NCBI RefSeq assembly: GCF_040807025.1
Contig: NC_090944.1
Span: 125,789,738-125,853,737 of the forward strand
DNA from: Struthio camelus
Lineage: Eukaryota; Chordata; Aves; Struthioniformes; Struthionidae
Direction: 5' to 3'
Length of the DNA: 64,000 nucleotides
Shown here piece after piece: positions 52,501 to 63,200 of this stretch (positions are counted from its first letter, which is position 1; each line of letters begins with the position of its first letter). The notes beneath the pieces were generated by a model. The model ran no database searches, was not told where the DNA came from, and saw only the letters and a program-made list of their open reading frames with translations. The position numbers were made by a program, and so were the translations under genes.

Positions 52501-55500
52501 CTGTTATTTCCCCACAGAGAAAGTTGAATTGTAGTGTAGTAGCAGAGTCTTGAAAGAGTCTAAATAGATTGGATTAAGGGAGAGCTTTAAGTCTGTCACA
52601 CAGATCGAGATTTTAGTAGTCTCGAGTTTCTACTAAGGTCCTGTTGCTCTTTGCCATCTAGTGCTGCCTTTTCTGAGATGTTTGGTCCTCTGTTTTTTTT
52701 CCTGCATTGCATAGTTAGACACACTGTGGGTCCAAAATCCTCTCTTTCGGAGGAAGGGAGTAAATATCCCTTCTGTAGTATGAAAGACTTCTATCCTTTT
52801 TTTTTTTTTTTTTTATTTGTGTTACTAAGCACAGTCCAACTTCACTAAACTTACTTATAAGATAATTTGATCTTAGTGTTTTACCACATTTACCACATTG
52901 TTTAAAATAGAAGTTGTTCTAAGTAGAAGCTCCCTACACCAATCAGATGATCAGTCTGTCTTAGTTTCTTATAGGTATAAAAGAATTTAATCTCGTTCCT
53001 AGAGAACCCTGCGAATCTAGCTCAAACTTCAGTTCTTATTTGAGCATGAAAGTCTGAAAGCAGCAGCTTCTTCACTAAAGGCACAAGATTAATATAAGTG
53101 AAAGACTTCATCTGAGTTTGCAAAGAATGGTGGAAGAGTAGATTTAAAATTAATCATCTGTCAGTGATGAAAGCACTTCTCTACTGTTCCAATACCGTGA
53201 TCTCTGCTGTCGATCTGGGCTCATGTCAGAGCTCCCTCAGCCATACCATGAGCAGCACTGACCATGAGGTTGCTTCTTTGGTGACTGATTGGTGGGTAGC
53301 TGGCGACTGGGATTGTTGTGTTGTTGAAGAGGCTTTGAATCTCTCAGCCAGGAGAGAATGCAACTCTTCCCACTGAACTGGTGAAAGCCCAGATAATCTT
53401 TAACAGCGAAAGTTGCCAATACTTGTGCTTGCTTGCCCCTTCTTGAATATTACTACTTAGATTTTGGGGGGATAATGAATCCAAGCTTATTCTTACCATA
53501 AAACAAAGCATATCTTTGTTTTCCGACCAGAGAGGTGCTTGGATTTTCTGCCTCTGTACAGCTTGAACAGAAAGTCTCTGTCAGTTGCCACTGCTAATGA
53601 CTGAATTCAGATAAGTGAAAGGGAAATTTAGTACAGTTAAAAGGGGAGGGACGAAATCAAGGATGTAATCTGGGAGGTTATAACTTTGTCGTCTACTGTA
53701 TTATTAGACCTAGCACATTTTAAACTGGATGTTTACCATTCTCCAGCGTTTACCTTTTGCTCAGTATTTGCAAGACTGTCTTATTTTTGGAACAGGAAAC
53801 TCCACCAATGCTGTGGCAGATTGCTGTTGCAGGTGGAAATATTTTTACAATAGTCATTGATGGATTTTGTAAGAGTAGGACTAGGATAATGAGGTAACCA
53901 ATCTTTTTTGGTATGCTTAGCAGGACAAAGGTTCTCATTCTGTTAGCGATAACTGTTTTTGCTGAACTCGTAACTGAGTGGTTTCATTCCCGCTGCTTGT
54001 GTTATTTGCTCTGCAGTCCCGTTGATAGCTCCAGCATGATACCTTTCATAAGACTAATAGATGCTTAAGTAGCCAATGAGTGGGCCTAGACTTATATTCT
54101 TTTCAGTGGGTGTTACTAAACTCCACTGTTCTGAATCGTCCTTGAAGGACGGACTGTGGAAGGTCCTGAGCAACCTGCTCTAGCTTACCCAGCTTTGAGC
54201 AACGGCTTAAGACTAGATGACCTCCAGAGGTCACATCCTCTTTCAACTACTGCATGATTCTGTGAATACATCAATTTCATCTTAAGATTCAGTTTTCTTC
54301 CCTTTTTGTGAGTCAGGATGAGATGTGAAATTAAGAACTTGCTGTTCTGTAAAGCCTTACTGAAAAGAGGATGCTTTGATATACATTTTTTTCGTTGCAG
54401 TGCAACTGCTTTAGAAATGAGAACTGTTCATCCCTTTTCTTTATTACAGCTCAGGGATATGTGGTCATAGTCCCCACCTGATTAGAAAGGGGCCAATAGC
54501 TTTGTCATGCCTCTGGGAACCAAGCTTAAGCTACTGAACTGCTAGGTGAGATGGTAGCTTCTCAATTTTAATTCAGTTTTCTTGGGAGTACTTAACTTTT
54601 CTAAGTATAAAAACTGTATTGACTATTCTGTCTTCAGAGGAGAAGGATTAAAATACTGACGCTTAACGTCCTTTATTTCACTCTGTTCTCATTTGTGTGT
54701 TGGAAGTAGAATGTGTTAATTCTGCTGAGACAGTTTAAAACATTCGGTTGTGCTCATATCATTTAAAATGACCAGTTGTGCTCGTATCGTTTGAAATGAC
54801 CAGGGCTTCTCTCTTGGGAGCAGTGTACATTGCAGGCCTGAGGACATCTGCAGCTTGTTAGAGCAAGCCTTTAACTAAATAGGCAGCACAGGCACTGCAA
54901 GGAGTGGAATTGCAGCTGCACAGCTAAACGCTGGGAGACAAGCACACCTAAGCATTCAGCCAGCTCTTGGGTGTATTACCTCTGCTGAGATTTGCATATT
55001 TTATGGTTAGGCTGCTAGCAGTGCTTGAGCTAGCTTCAGTTTGCTCGTACATCATGCATACCACTCTGCCTGGATGCCGAAGGTATCCCTAATTATGAGA
55101 ATACCCAACATAATATATATGGCAGCATTGCTCAGCTGTATTACCTGAAGTAATTGGGCCTTTGAGATAATCCTTTTCAAAAGTCTACTGTAAAATGAAG
55201 TGTTTTATGTTTGTTTTGTTTCCTTATCCCCTGCCCCGTTTTCAGGAAGAAAATAAAGGAATAGTAGTCATGGGATGTTTTTCCTCTTTGCAGGAGATGG
55301 AAGCAATAGACCTACTGGCATTCAACTCTGCTGCTGAAATGGAAGTGCTGGGATTAGATAAACTGAAGTTGGAACTGATGGCTTTAGGACTGAAATGTGG
55401 AGGAACTTTACAGGAAAGAGCAGCAAGACTTTTTTCAGTGAGAGGTCTCCCTAGAGACCAGATTGATCCTGCCTTATTTGCAAAGCCTTCTAAAGGGAAA

Positions 55501-55509
55501 AAAAAGTGA
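46458..55509 (+). CDS. SDE2: SDE2, telomere maintenance/replication stress regulator
   Basis: CDS is join(46458..46577, 47116..47233, 49402..49513, 50072..50241, 51014..51125, 51768..52173, 55294..55509), 417 codons (human SDE2 has 451). Residues 1-77 form the ubiquitin-like part, ending in GGKGG at 76-80, the same positions as in human. A deubiquitinase cuts after the first GG, leaving an N-terminal Lys. Residues 81-175 are the Sde2 core, with a charged coiled-coil (about 119-150). Basic nuclear-localisation-like patches (SRKRP, KSGKRK) lie near 190-208. [16 protein letters not shown] acidic stretch starts near 216, then a variable serine/glutamate-rich linker, and a SAP-like DNA-binding domain with KGKKK tail (347-417). 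SDE2 is known to bind PCNA, control replication-fork protection, and act in splicing of selected introns. All splice sites are GT-AG. The first exon has extreme GC codon use from the CpG island; later exons do not. Confidence 0.95.
47116..47233 (+). CDS. SDE2: SDE2 exon 2
   Basis: Residues 41-79 and one base of Gly80, starting [13 protein letters not shown] and ending [10 protein letters not shown]. It carries the C-terminal strand of the ubiquitin-like fold and the diglycine cleavage site. Acceptor TTTTCAG|AACATT; donor AGGAG|GTTCGT is non-consensus after GT (GTTCGT), a weak 5' splice site. Confidence 0.93.
49402..49513 (+). CDS. SDE2: SDE2 exon 3
   Basis: Completes Gly80 and codes residues 81-116 ([20 protein letters not shown]...), the most conserved block of the family, virtually identical to human. 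Acceptor TTTTGTCAG|GTTTTGG and donor AAAGC|GTGAGG. The donor leaves two bases of Ala117. Confidence 0.95.
50072..50241 (+). CDS. SDE2: SDE2 exon 4
   Basis: Residues 117-173 ([17 protein letters not shown]...), a Glu/Arg/Gln-rich helix likely to form a coiled coil, then [18 protein letters not shown] and EDSVLK. Acceptor TTTCTGCAG|GATGG; donor TTAAAG|GTAATG. Confidence 0.95.
51014..51125 (+). CDS. SDE2: SDE2 exon 5
   Basis: Residues from Gly174 (split codon) through KCFW. It codes for [12 protein letters not shown], then [11 protein letters not shown] and KSGKRK, basic patches that look like nuclear localisation signals. Acceptor TTCCGAAG|GATTG is AAG-type with a modest tract; donor TTTTG|GTAAGC is strong. 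The human segment MQAASSK...CFW aligns with the same boundaries. Confidence 0.88.
51768..52173 (+). CDS. SDE2: SDE2 exon 6
   Basis: The largest exon (406 nt), residues 211-346. It starts [13 protein letters not shown], then the acidic DDDSEDDS run, then a long serine-, glutamate- and lysine-rich, probably disordered linker ([12 protein letters not shown]..., [11 protein letters not shown]...). This is the least conserved part after exon 1. Acceptor TGTGCCAG|GCTGG; donor AGCACG|GTAAGC leaves phase 0. Confidence 0.9.
54110..54280 (+). repeat. CR1 LINE 3' fragment in SDE2 intron 6
   Basis: The sequence GGAAGGTCCTGAGCAACCTG CTCTAG through GGCTTAAGACTAGATGACCT, CCAGAGGTCACATCC, and a terminal TGCATGATTCTGTGAA matches the CR1 3' end layout (GAGCAACCTG..., ACTAGATGATC, ATTCTATGA tail). 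5'-truncated, no coding part. CR1 is the dominant retrotransposon of birds and other sauropsids, so this helps identify the lineage. It does not interrupt any splice site. Confidence 0.8.
54747..54802. repeat. 28-bp perfect-length tandem duplication
   Basis: Units 54747-54774 and 54775-54802 align without gaps and differ only at three positions, always A in the first and G in the second unit. Two of the three are CpG in the second unit and CpA in the first. It lies in SDE2 intron 6. Confidence 0.85.
55294..55509 (+). CDS. SDE2: SDE2 exon 7, SAP-like domain, stop
   Basis: Residues 347-417 beginning [10 protein letters not shown] and ending [12 protein letters not shown] at 55507-55509. The [20 protein letters not shown] segment fits the SAP motif helix-loop-helix that contacts DNA; the human C-terminus is nearly identical. 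The conserved acceptor is TCCTCTTTGCAG| at 55293. Another good acceptor lies 48 nt upstream (CCCGTTTTCAG| at 55245) and would add 16 residues in frame. Confidence 0.92.
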   Translation, partial: EMEAIDLLAFNSAAEMEVLGLDKLKLELMALGLKCGGTLQERAARLFSVRGLPRDQIDPALFAKPSKGKKK

Positions 55510-55988
55510 ATTTTAAATTGATTTTGTTTCTGAGTGCTTTTCCATTTTCTTTACTGTCATTCTGTACGGCCACCTAGAAAGAATTCCTTGGCATCTCTAG
55601 ATAGTTTCTGGTTTCTAGTTTTAATGGAGTTTGATTAATGTAAAACAGAGTAAGTTGCTAGATAGATAGCTATGCGTTCAGTATTAAAGGAGTGAAACTG
55701 TTGTCTTTTGATGTGCTTTAGAAATGGTTATAACAAGTCTTAATGCAAGAGGTAGAAGGAAAGAAATAACCTGACTGTTTTCCAGAAGATTAGTGTATGA
55801 CACTGTCATCACCTATTTTAAGAAAAATAGCAATCCTTTCTTAGCTTTATATCGACTCTTCTTTAACGTTTATTGCAGTCAGTACAATTGCAACTGTCAA
55901 ATGGCAAACATCAAACACGTGATCCAGGCTCAAAAGCTGAAGCCTCTTTATATGAAGAGAACATTTTTGTATGGATGAGGTTAATATA

Positions 55989-55994
55989 AATAAA
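55989..55994 (+). terminator. SDE2: SDE2 proximal poly(A) signal AATAAA
   Basis: AATAAA 480 bases after the stop codon, followed by GTTTTGTGAATTTTGTGGG (U/GU-rich). A plausible end of a short 3' UTR. Confidence 0.6.
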
Positions 55995-56079
55995 TGCACT
56001 GTTTTGTGAATTTTGTGGGACGTCAGATATCAGTATGACAGTTATTAATTGGTGTAAATATTTCTTTCATAAGAAGTTA

Positions 56080-56085
56080 AATAAA
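56080..56085 (+). terminator. SDE2: SDE2 distal poly(A) signal AATAAA
   Basis: A second AATAAA about 90 bases on, followed by GGAGTTTTCTTATTCTGCTC, giving a 3' UTR of about 600 bases. The two signals may be used alternatively. Confidence 0.55.
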
Positions 56086-56249
56086 GGAGTTTTCTTATTC
56101 TGCTCTTGAAACGTCTCTGAAGGGAGAGAGTCATGTCCTCAAGAAATTAGAACATTTGTTGGTTACTGAAGTTAATAAGATGCAAAATGATCACCTAAAG
56201 TTGAAAGGGAAGTTTAGGATAGGATAGGGTAGTTTTAATTTTTTTTTTC

Positions 56250-56350
56250 CAAGGGTAAAAGCAATGGAATAGTCTCCCAAGGACGTGAATATCTACACCG
56301 GTGGTGCTTCGTCCTGGAGCACTGTCTGTAGCCTCGGTGCCAGGAGCCAT
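56250..56350 (+). repeat. Possible CR1-like LINE relic
   Basis: TGGAATAGTCTCCCAAGGACGTG-type sequence followed by GGTGGTGCTTCGTCCTGGAG resembles the CR1/other-LINE segment 'GGAATAGTCTCCCAAGGGAGGTGGTGGA...CTGGAGG' that precedes the CR1 tail, in a very diverged form. No tail is seen. Confidence 0.35.
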
Positions 56351-57240
56351 CCTGTGAGGTGGTACGGACTGTGCTGGAAGGTCAGTGCACTCACGTGACT
56401 GTGGATGCAGCTCCCACCTTTCTTGAGGGCTTTTTAAAAATGTTTAACTCAGTGCCTCAGATTTCAGATTTTACCACCATGTGCTGAAGAGTGTTATATG
56501 ATCTGCTTATGTGATTTTCTTGGATAAACATTTGAAAAATTAAAAATTACTCGTGTCCTGTCCTGACATGATGCCAGCAGTTTGTCTGTAGTAAAGTTTG
56601 GCTCAAACAGTAAAGTTTTTTGGAACTGCAATACTGAAAGGAAATAGCTATGTGTGCCAGGGCATCAGCTGACTTGCATAGTATTTAATGTTTCTGACAT
56701 GAGCAGTTTATATCTAATGTTTCAGTCAGCAATGACTCGATTTTGCAGTCTTAGTTATAGCCTTTCTGCTTCTCTGTTAGAATTTGTTTATGCTTGGAAG
56801 TTAGTTTTGGAATGAGCGAGCCTATTAACTTTAAAGCTCAAGGATTTATTCCTGACAAACTCTGTAGGCAAGCTGTTAAAACAGTTGTGTTCATGCAGCT
56901 GCTCCAAAATGCTGATTAATCTGACAGTTTTATACTTCCATCACCAGTGTGACCTGTTCTGCACCTCGCATGTATGCGGAGGAAGCTGAAGTCACGAATG
57001 GCTCCTCATTAGATCTACTGGAGAGAGATTATCGCTTCTGGTCACAAATCCTCCTAACAGAGCCTGTGTCATCCAGCCAAACTGAAAACTGCACAGCGGT
57101 GCAGCGGTCTCGGTCTTTGGTGTTGTGTTCCCAGATACGTTGTTAGAAAACGAGGTTGGAAGATTTATTGCTCTAAACGTTTATCCCCTGAAAGTTTCCA
57201 AGTAACCAATCCTGATGTATACTTTCATCCCTGTGAAAGT

Positions 57241-57268
57241 TACCGGGGTGGGGTGGGGGGGGGGGGAG
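57241..57268. repeat. G-rich tract (GGGGTGGGGTGGGG...)
   Basis: GGGG runs with single T breaks, ending in a G12 run; a G-quadruplex-type sequence on the plus strand. Confidence 0.8.
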
Positions 57269-60200
57269 GGCACAGGAGCCTCGTGCCGCCAGGTGTCGCT
57301 GCGCCCCAGGGCGGCAGCGGCCCTCTGCAGTTCAGTGACCTGCAGGGAGACCTGTAGGGTTGGGAGCTCTTAGCAGACCCAAGAGCCACTTTTTCTAGCA
57401 TTGTTTTGAGTAAGTTCTAATTTGGAGGGGACTGTGAAGGGTTACTGAAGCAAGGTGTAGAAATTAGGAAGTACGGAATTCATTTGGTCATGCAGCAGCT
57501 GATGCTGGGGCAAGTGAAAAAACACTTTTGTGCTTTAGTTTTTCTACCTGCAAAACAGATTTGAAATATTTGCATATTTGCAAACATATTTTCGCTGATT
57601 AAATAAAAGGTTCTGTGAGTACAAAATATTATAATATGTACATCTTGGGGGCACTCAGTCGAAAGTCCCCTTGGGATCCCAAAGTTCTGTACCGACATTC
57701 ACAAGTTGAGCTTCATCAGCGTCCCTGGGATTTATGAGAAGGACAGGGAGATGTTTGCAGTGGTGTTAAGCTTGCCATCATATGTGAATTCAGCACCTGC
57801 AGGTGTATTTGACACTGTTCTGAAAACAGTTCATGATATTTCAGCACCAAATTATTAAAGCACATTTAAACTTTTATCTACATATAGATAGATATCTATA
57901 TATATACACCTACATATGTGATCCAAAAGTACTGAACTTGCCGTTTTGCAGGTTGCATGTCAACCAGATTATACTAATGACAATGATTTATATACAGCAA
58001 ATGCTATCCTAGGAAAAGGGATGTTTAGCGGAAGAAACTGACTTGACGTGTCTGACACTGCTTTATAAGGGAGTCTAGGACAAAAAAGAAAGACATTAAG
58101 ACTCTGAAAATCGCATCTCATGGGGGTCATGGCAGGACACATTGTCCCTGGGGAGAAAGGAGACGGTTTGTTTACTGAGTCTGTTTCACCAGGAAACTGG
58201 AGCAGAGGGTCTCTAGGAGGTCACCTCAACAAAGTGACGTTTTGCTGGCATAAATGTGTCAGCTGTAAGAACTCTTGGGTGCCACCAGCAGTCCAACTGA
58301 GGTGGCAAACTTTTAGTGTGTGTACTGCTATTCTCAAAAAGGCATATGCATCAGCTGGGTCAGGAGAGTACTCAGTTACGTGAACACGTTGAAATGAGGG
58401 GATGTTTCTCTGTAATGGGGCAAGGACTGTATGAACTAAAATAGGATTAGGCCAATTTAATGACAGGTGTTGGCAGCAACTCTTGCTTAAGCTAGTTCCT
58501 CCTCGCTGCAGTTGCAGCCTTTTTTCAGCTGCTCTTGCACAACTGTTTCAAGACCACCCCAAATGCGAAGTCAGACATTTGCCTTTTTGGGTTGTTTTTC
58601 TTGTTAAGCCAGATCAATTCCCTGATGTGGCGTTGTGGCACGGCTCTGACAAAGTTGTGTCGGCACAGCGGAAGTAGCGCTGCAGTGGGTAGGGAATAAA
58701 CAGTGGTTGGTGAGGAGGGACTGGAATATCTTCAACCAGCAGTACCACCAAAAACTCGGTATTGTGAAACCGTCTTCAGTAAGGCCCGAATTAAAAGAAT
58801 TATGCTACGTCTCTGTTAGCGTACCTTGAACTGTTCTTGACCAGCTTCACATACAGGCATGTTTATTCTGGAATAATTGTTTAGCCTCTGTTGAGCTAAA
58901 CAGGAAGAAATGCTTGCTCTGGAGCATGTCTACGTAAAAGGTTAGTCTAGGGCAACTGCATGTGTAGACAGTCTCACCAGCGCTTGCCTGCAAGGCTAGA
59001 CTGTTCCCTGTCCATAAGCGTCCTTCAGAAAAGAGCGAGATGACAAGTAGGACTCAAACTGATCCTTCAACAAACAGAAACAAATAAAGTGCTTGAAGCT
59101 CTCTTAAGAATCAGGGCAACAAAAGAAAGAATTCAGCACATACCAGTTAAAAAAAAGAATATGAACTGAAACTGTTCCAAGGTAGTAGGGGCCATTTCCA
59201 TAGGATGAGGCAAGGATGGAGGGAATCTGGAGAATGAATGGCCTCATAATAGAGGAGATCTTCCAAGTTCAGAGGCAAGAGTTTGTGGTGCCCCTGCCTG
59301 TATCTTCCTTACTCCAAGAATGAATGCAGCTTTGGATTTCCGAAATGTCCTTCTGGTTATAAACGCACCAGAGCTATGAATGTCTTTCTAAAGAGAAGAT
59401 TCGTGCTCCTACACAAACACTTCCCAAACAAGCAAGAGGTGTGTATTAGAGAATTCTTCTGAAGAGCGTCATTTTAAATGCATTTATTTCAAACATCTAA
59501 AAGATTTAGAGCGCTGACATGGTTTTGCTAGCACTAGTAATAAGGATACAGAGAGCATGCAGGAATTTCTTCCTTTCATTTTCTTAATAAGACCACTTCT
59601 GCACTTGCTACTGTAGGTGGCACTGAGCTAATGGAAGAGGATGTGTCCCGTTTCTGGCAGTGCTGATGCAACAGCACTTTGACTGAAAAAAACCTATGAC
59701 CGTAGTCCCTAATTCTGCCATGTGGTGCACACACACACTGTTGCTGCAGAGCTAGGGTATTAGGTCACATTTAAATGATTATTTTTCTGTTCCAGAAACA
59801 ATCAAGACTGAAGTTAAATCATTTTGATCCAACTGAAATTCATTCCTATTCAAGATTTAATTCCTGGGAGAATTGTGACATTTGAAAGGCGTGTTTCTCC
59901 TAATTTCCGTTCTCGGTAAGGTGCTATTTTTAAATTATAAATGATCCTCTGAAACATTTAGCTCGAGATGTTGAGGACAGCACCCTGATTAGTTAACACA
60001 ACTGCTTCACAACGGGCTTTGCTTTCCATTCTAACTGATTAATTATGATGACTTTGCAGATTAACATAATTAATGGCACCGGAGCAGAGGGAGGTGTCAA
60101 CTATTCTGACCCCCTCCAGCTCTCGGGGAGGGGTTTGGCAGGCACTGCCGCTTTCCGCACTGCTAGAGAGTCAGCAGGGGCTCGCACCACCCGAGACTTG

Positions 60201-63200
60201 GTCTGAATTTAGACTGAGCAGTTGCGCCCTGTTTGGGAAGCGTCCAGGTGGCCTGAATACTTGCGTGTCCTTCGTGTCCTGGTTCTGCCCTCTGTGCGTC
60301 TCTAGGCAGGCACAAGGAGTTGGGGCTTTGCACAAAACTTGGAGTACGAAAGGCGGCAGGAAGCCCTTCAAAGACCTACCTGCAATGTGTGGAGAGAAGA
60401 GGAGTGTTTGTAAGGAACAGGTCAGTCTGTTAAACATCTGCTGGAAGTATTACACAGCTCAGGAAACACGTCACTGGATTTCCAGTGGCTATAGATGATA
60501 CCTTATGGCCTGTATGATATTGTGTCCAGTGTAAGGTAACTAGCTGAGACCTCGTAAGGACGAGGGAGACCGGGCTGCAAGCTGGCAGCTGCCTGAGGAA
60601 TAGCAATTACGACTTGATTGCATTCATTTTCAGCAAACAGAAAACAAAGTCTAAGGGAAATACAGGTACTTGGCCTTTCACAGGGACAGATTTACCATCA
60701 CTAAGAACATTAGAAGGATGAAAAAAGTAGGCAGAAAAATGCGAATAAACATTAGGAGCGTCCTTAAAATGAAATTACTAAATAGCTTTAAAAAAAAAAA
60801 ATCCCCGACCTAGCAATTGTCAAAAAGGAGACCGTGATCGCTGGCTCGGTGACAACATTTTGCTGTTCCCAGTATCTCCAGCTAACTTACCATTCCCTGC
60901 CGTGGTTGAAAACTGTTCCTTGGCCATTTTGCACCTGCTGGTTTAGCTACTGAAGACTGCAACTTCCACGCAGCTCAGGAGTGCTGCCGTAGCCCTGTAG
61001 CTTAGGAATGATGGCAGCGACTGAGAATAAAGTTTTATTCTATTAAGCCAAGAGGTGATTTCTGTACTTCTGGTGTCCTCTGCTTGTAGAGTCTTAAGCT
61101 GGCCAGACCTTGTATGAATCCTGGGAGCTGCTCTGCAGTGGGCTCTGGAATTGCTCCGGTGGGTTTAGCCTTGGCGCTTAGTTGGGCCCCGGCATGTCCT
61201 GAGCCTGCGTTCGAGGGAGCTCGGCGGCTGTTCCTGCAGAGCAGTCCTCCACCGCTGCCCTCCGTCCGCGCGGGCACAGTCCGTGGCCCGTCCTCCGTGC
61301 GGTCGGGGACCAGCGGCAGGAAGAGAAGCCGGCGCTCCTGATTCAGAGTCCTTTGCTTTAACTGCTAGATCTGAGTGACTCGGGGCCGAGGGAAGGTGTT
61401 GCCTGAGAGAAGGGAGGTCAGCGGTTGCAGGAGGCTGGGAGGGCAAGAGCCGCTCGCTGCGGGGAGCTTACCGCCGGGCCTGCCGCAGGGGAGAGGGCAG
61501 AGCTGCCTGTGCTGGTCATCGCGCTCTGAGCTAGCGCTGCAACCTGGAGCCCAGAGCAGCGTGGCCAAAATGCACTGGGAAAGGCTGTGAGCTGCTTGTC
61601 AGCTTAGGCCAACGAACCAACAGGCCTGGGCCAAGCGTCTATCTAGCGGTCCGTCTAGTCTGAAGTCCTTCTATAACTGGCGTGGGTTGCCACCTCTTCA
61701 GGCTCACGCGCAGATGTACGTGTTACAAGGCACAAACACAACAGCTGCCTGGTGGTCAGGAGAGAGGCCATGGGGTGACTGGGGTGCAGGCCGGTCCCGG
61801 CATCCCGGCAGAAACGCGCGGATGTGCGTCCGCTCTCCTGCACCTGCTCCAGGAACGGAGACAGGAACGCAGGTTCCTGTCTGAGAATCCAGCACTTTTC
61901 GCAGGACTTAATTTCACATTTCATTAATGGCAAAACCCAGAAAATATTGGAGCAGGCTGTTAAACAGCTCCTTAAAAATGTCATCGTCCCGAGGGAATCA
62001 CACAGCAGCCTGAAAAACTCTCCACCTCCCCCTTTCTGTTTGCCTTGGGTTGCCCTTTCCCAGACTCCAGCTGTTCTCAGGCAAAGCCGGAGGAACTGCC
62101 CTGATTATCACCTTTGCTCAGATGTGGATTGGGCATTTGACTTTCTACTTACACCAGCAATTAGAAGGCCGCTATGAAAGGCAAAGTGTCAGACACTCTT
62201 TGTAGGAGTTTGTGAAATGCAAAAGTGGGGGGAGGCAAGAGAGGGAGAGGAAATAAGGTCTCACCAGCAGGATAAAGATGCAACTTATCATAGATTTTGA
62301 AAGAAAATGGGAGAGCAGCCTTGGTTCAAAAGAAAACACGGAAGGATCACACAGGGCAATTTAATTCAGCTACCAATGGCGTTTAATATAGATTGAAGCC
62401 TCTGTTCTTGCTCCTAAAATGTAATAGTAATGGAGAGGGAAAGCTTCTGTCACAGTAAAGTGCTGGTGTCCTGCCCGAGCCTCTCCTGGGAGAAAAGCTT
62501 TCATGAGACTTAATAGATTTCCCTGTGTCCAGCTCTATTAAGTATTCCAGGAGCTCACGGGACGTGTTTTGAGAAATGCCGTGCAGGCAGCTCAGAGCGC
62601 ACATCCGTGATCAGCTTTAGCCCGGATATACTGGCACTGCAAACAATTACACGAGTGCTTAATTTTAAGCATGGGACTAACAGGGCTTTAAGCACTAAAT
62701 GTGAAAGGCACACGTTTCTTTCTTTTTCTTGAGCACCAAGTGGGTGATTTGTGCTTTCAATATTGCAGGAGGTTGACCACTGTTTTAACATTGTTTTTGC
62801 CTTAAAGCATCTTTCCTTTTTTTTTTTTTTTCTGGAAATCATTTCTACTTATATGTGCTTCATTAAGCCCCTGCGCTGCTCTTCCTTTTTTTGCAACGGA
62901 ACATAATTGTTAATGCTGAAACAAGCTGCCACCCTGTACATAAGATGTTCTCTCTTTCCTCAGGGACTGCGTTGCCACTCAGATGGAAAGAATAACATGA
63001 CAGCTTGACAGGCTACGCATATGTTACAGGTTGTACCAATATAAAAGCAGCAAGATAGCACACAAAAGAGATCACGGAAAATGCAGCCTGGACCAAAGAT
63101 GACAGGCTGGGAGATCGTTTTCTGCAGCACTGGCTGATGTCAGGAAAAGCCCCAGGTGTGGCAATATTTCACTGACAGTCTTCTGCCTAGGAGTTTGCAC

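Noticed and set aside
53163-53300. C/D snoRNA-like AGTGATGA in SDE2 intron 6
   Set aside because: A C-box-like word is present, but there is no paired D box with a terminal stem within 100 bases.
60073-60498. Frame of 141 codons considered as LEFTY
   Set aside because: No TGF-beta cysteine pattern, no RXXR processing site in context, and no signal peptide. Human synteny puts LEFTY2 next, but its coding sequence is not visible in this window.
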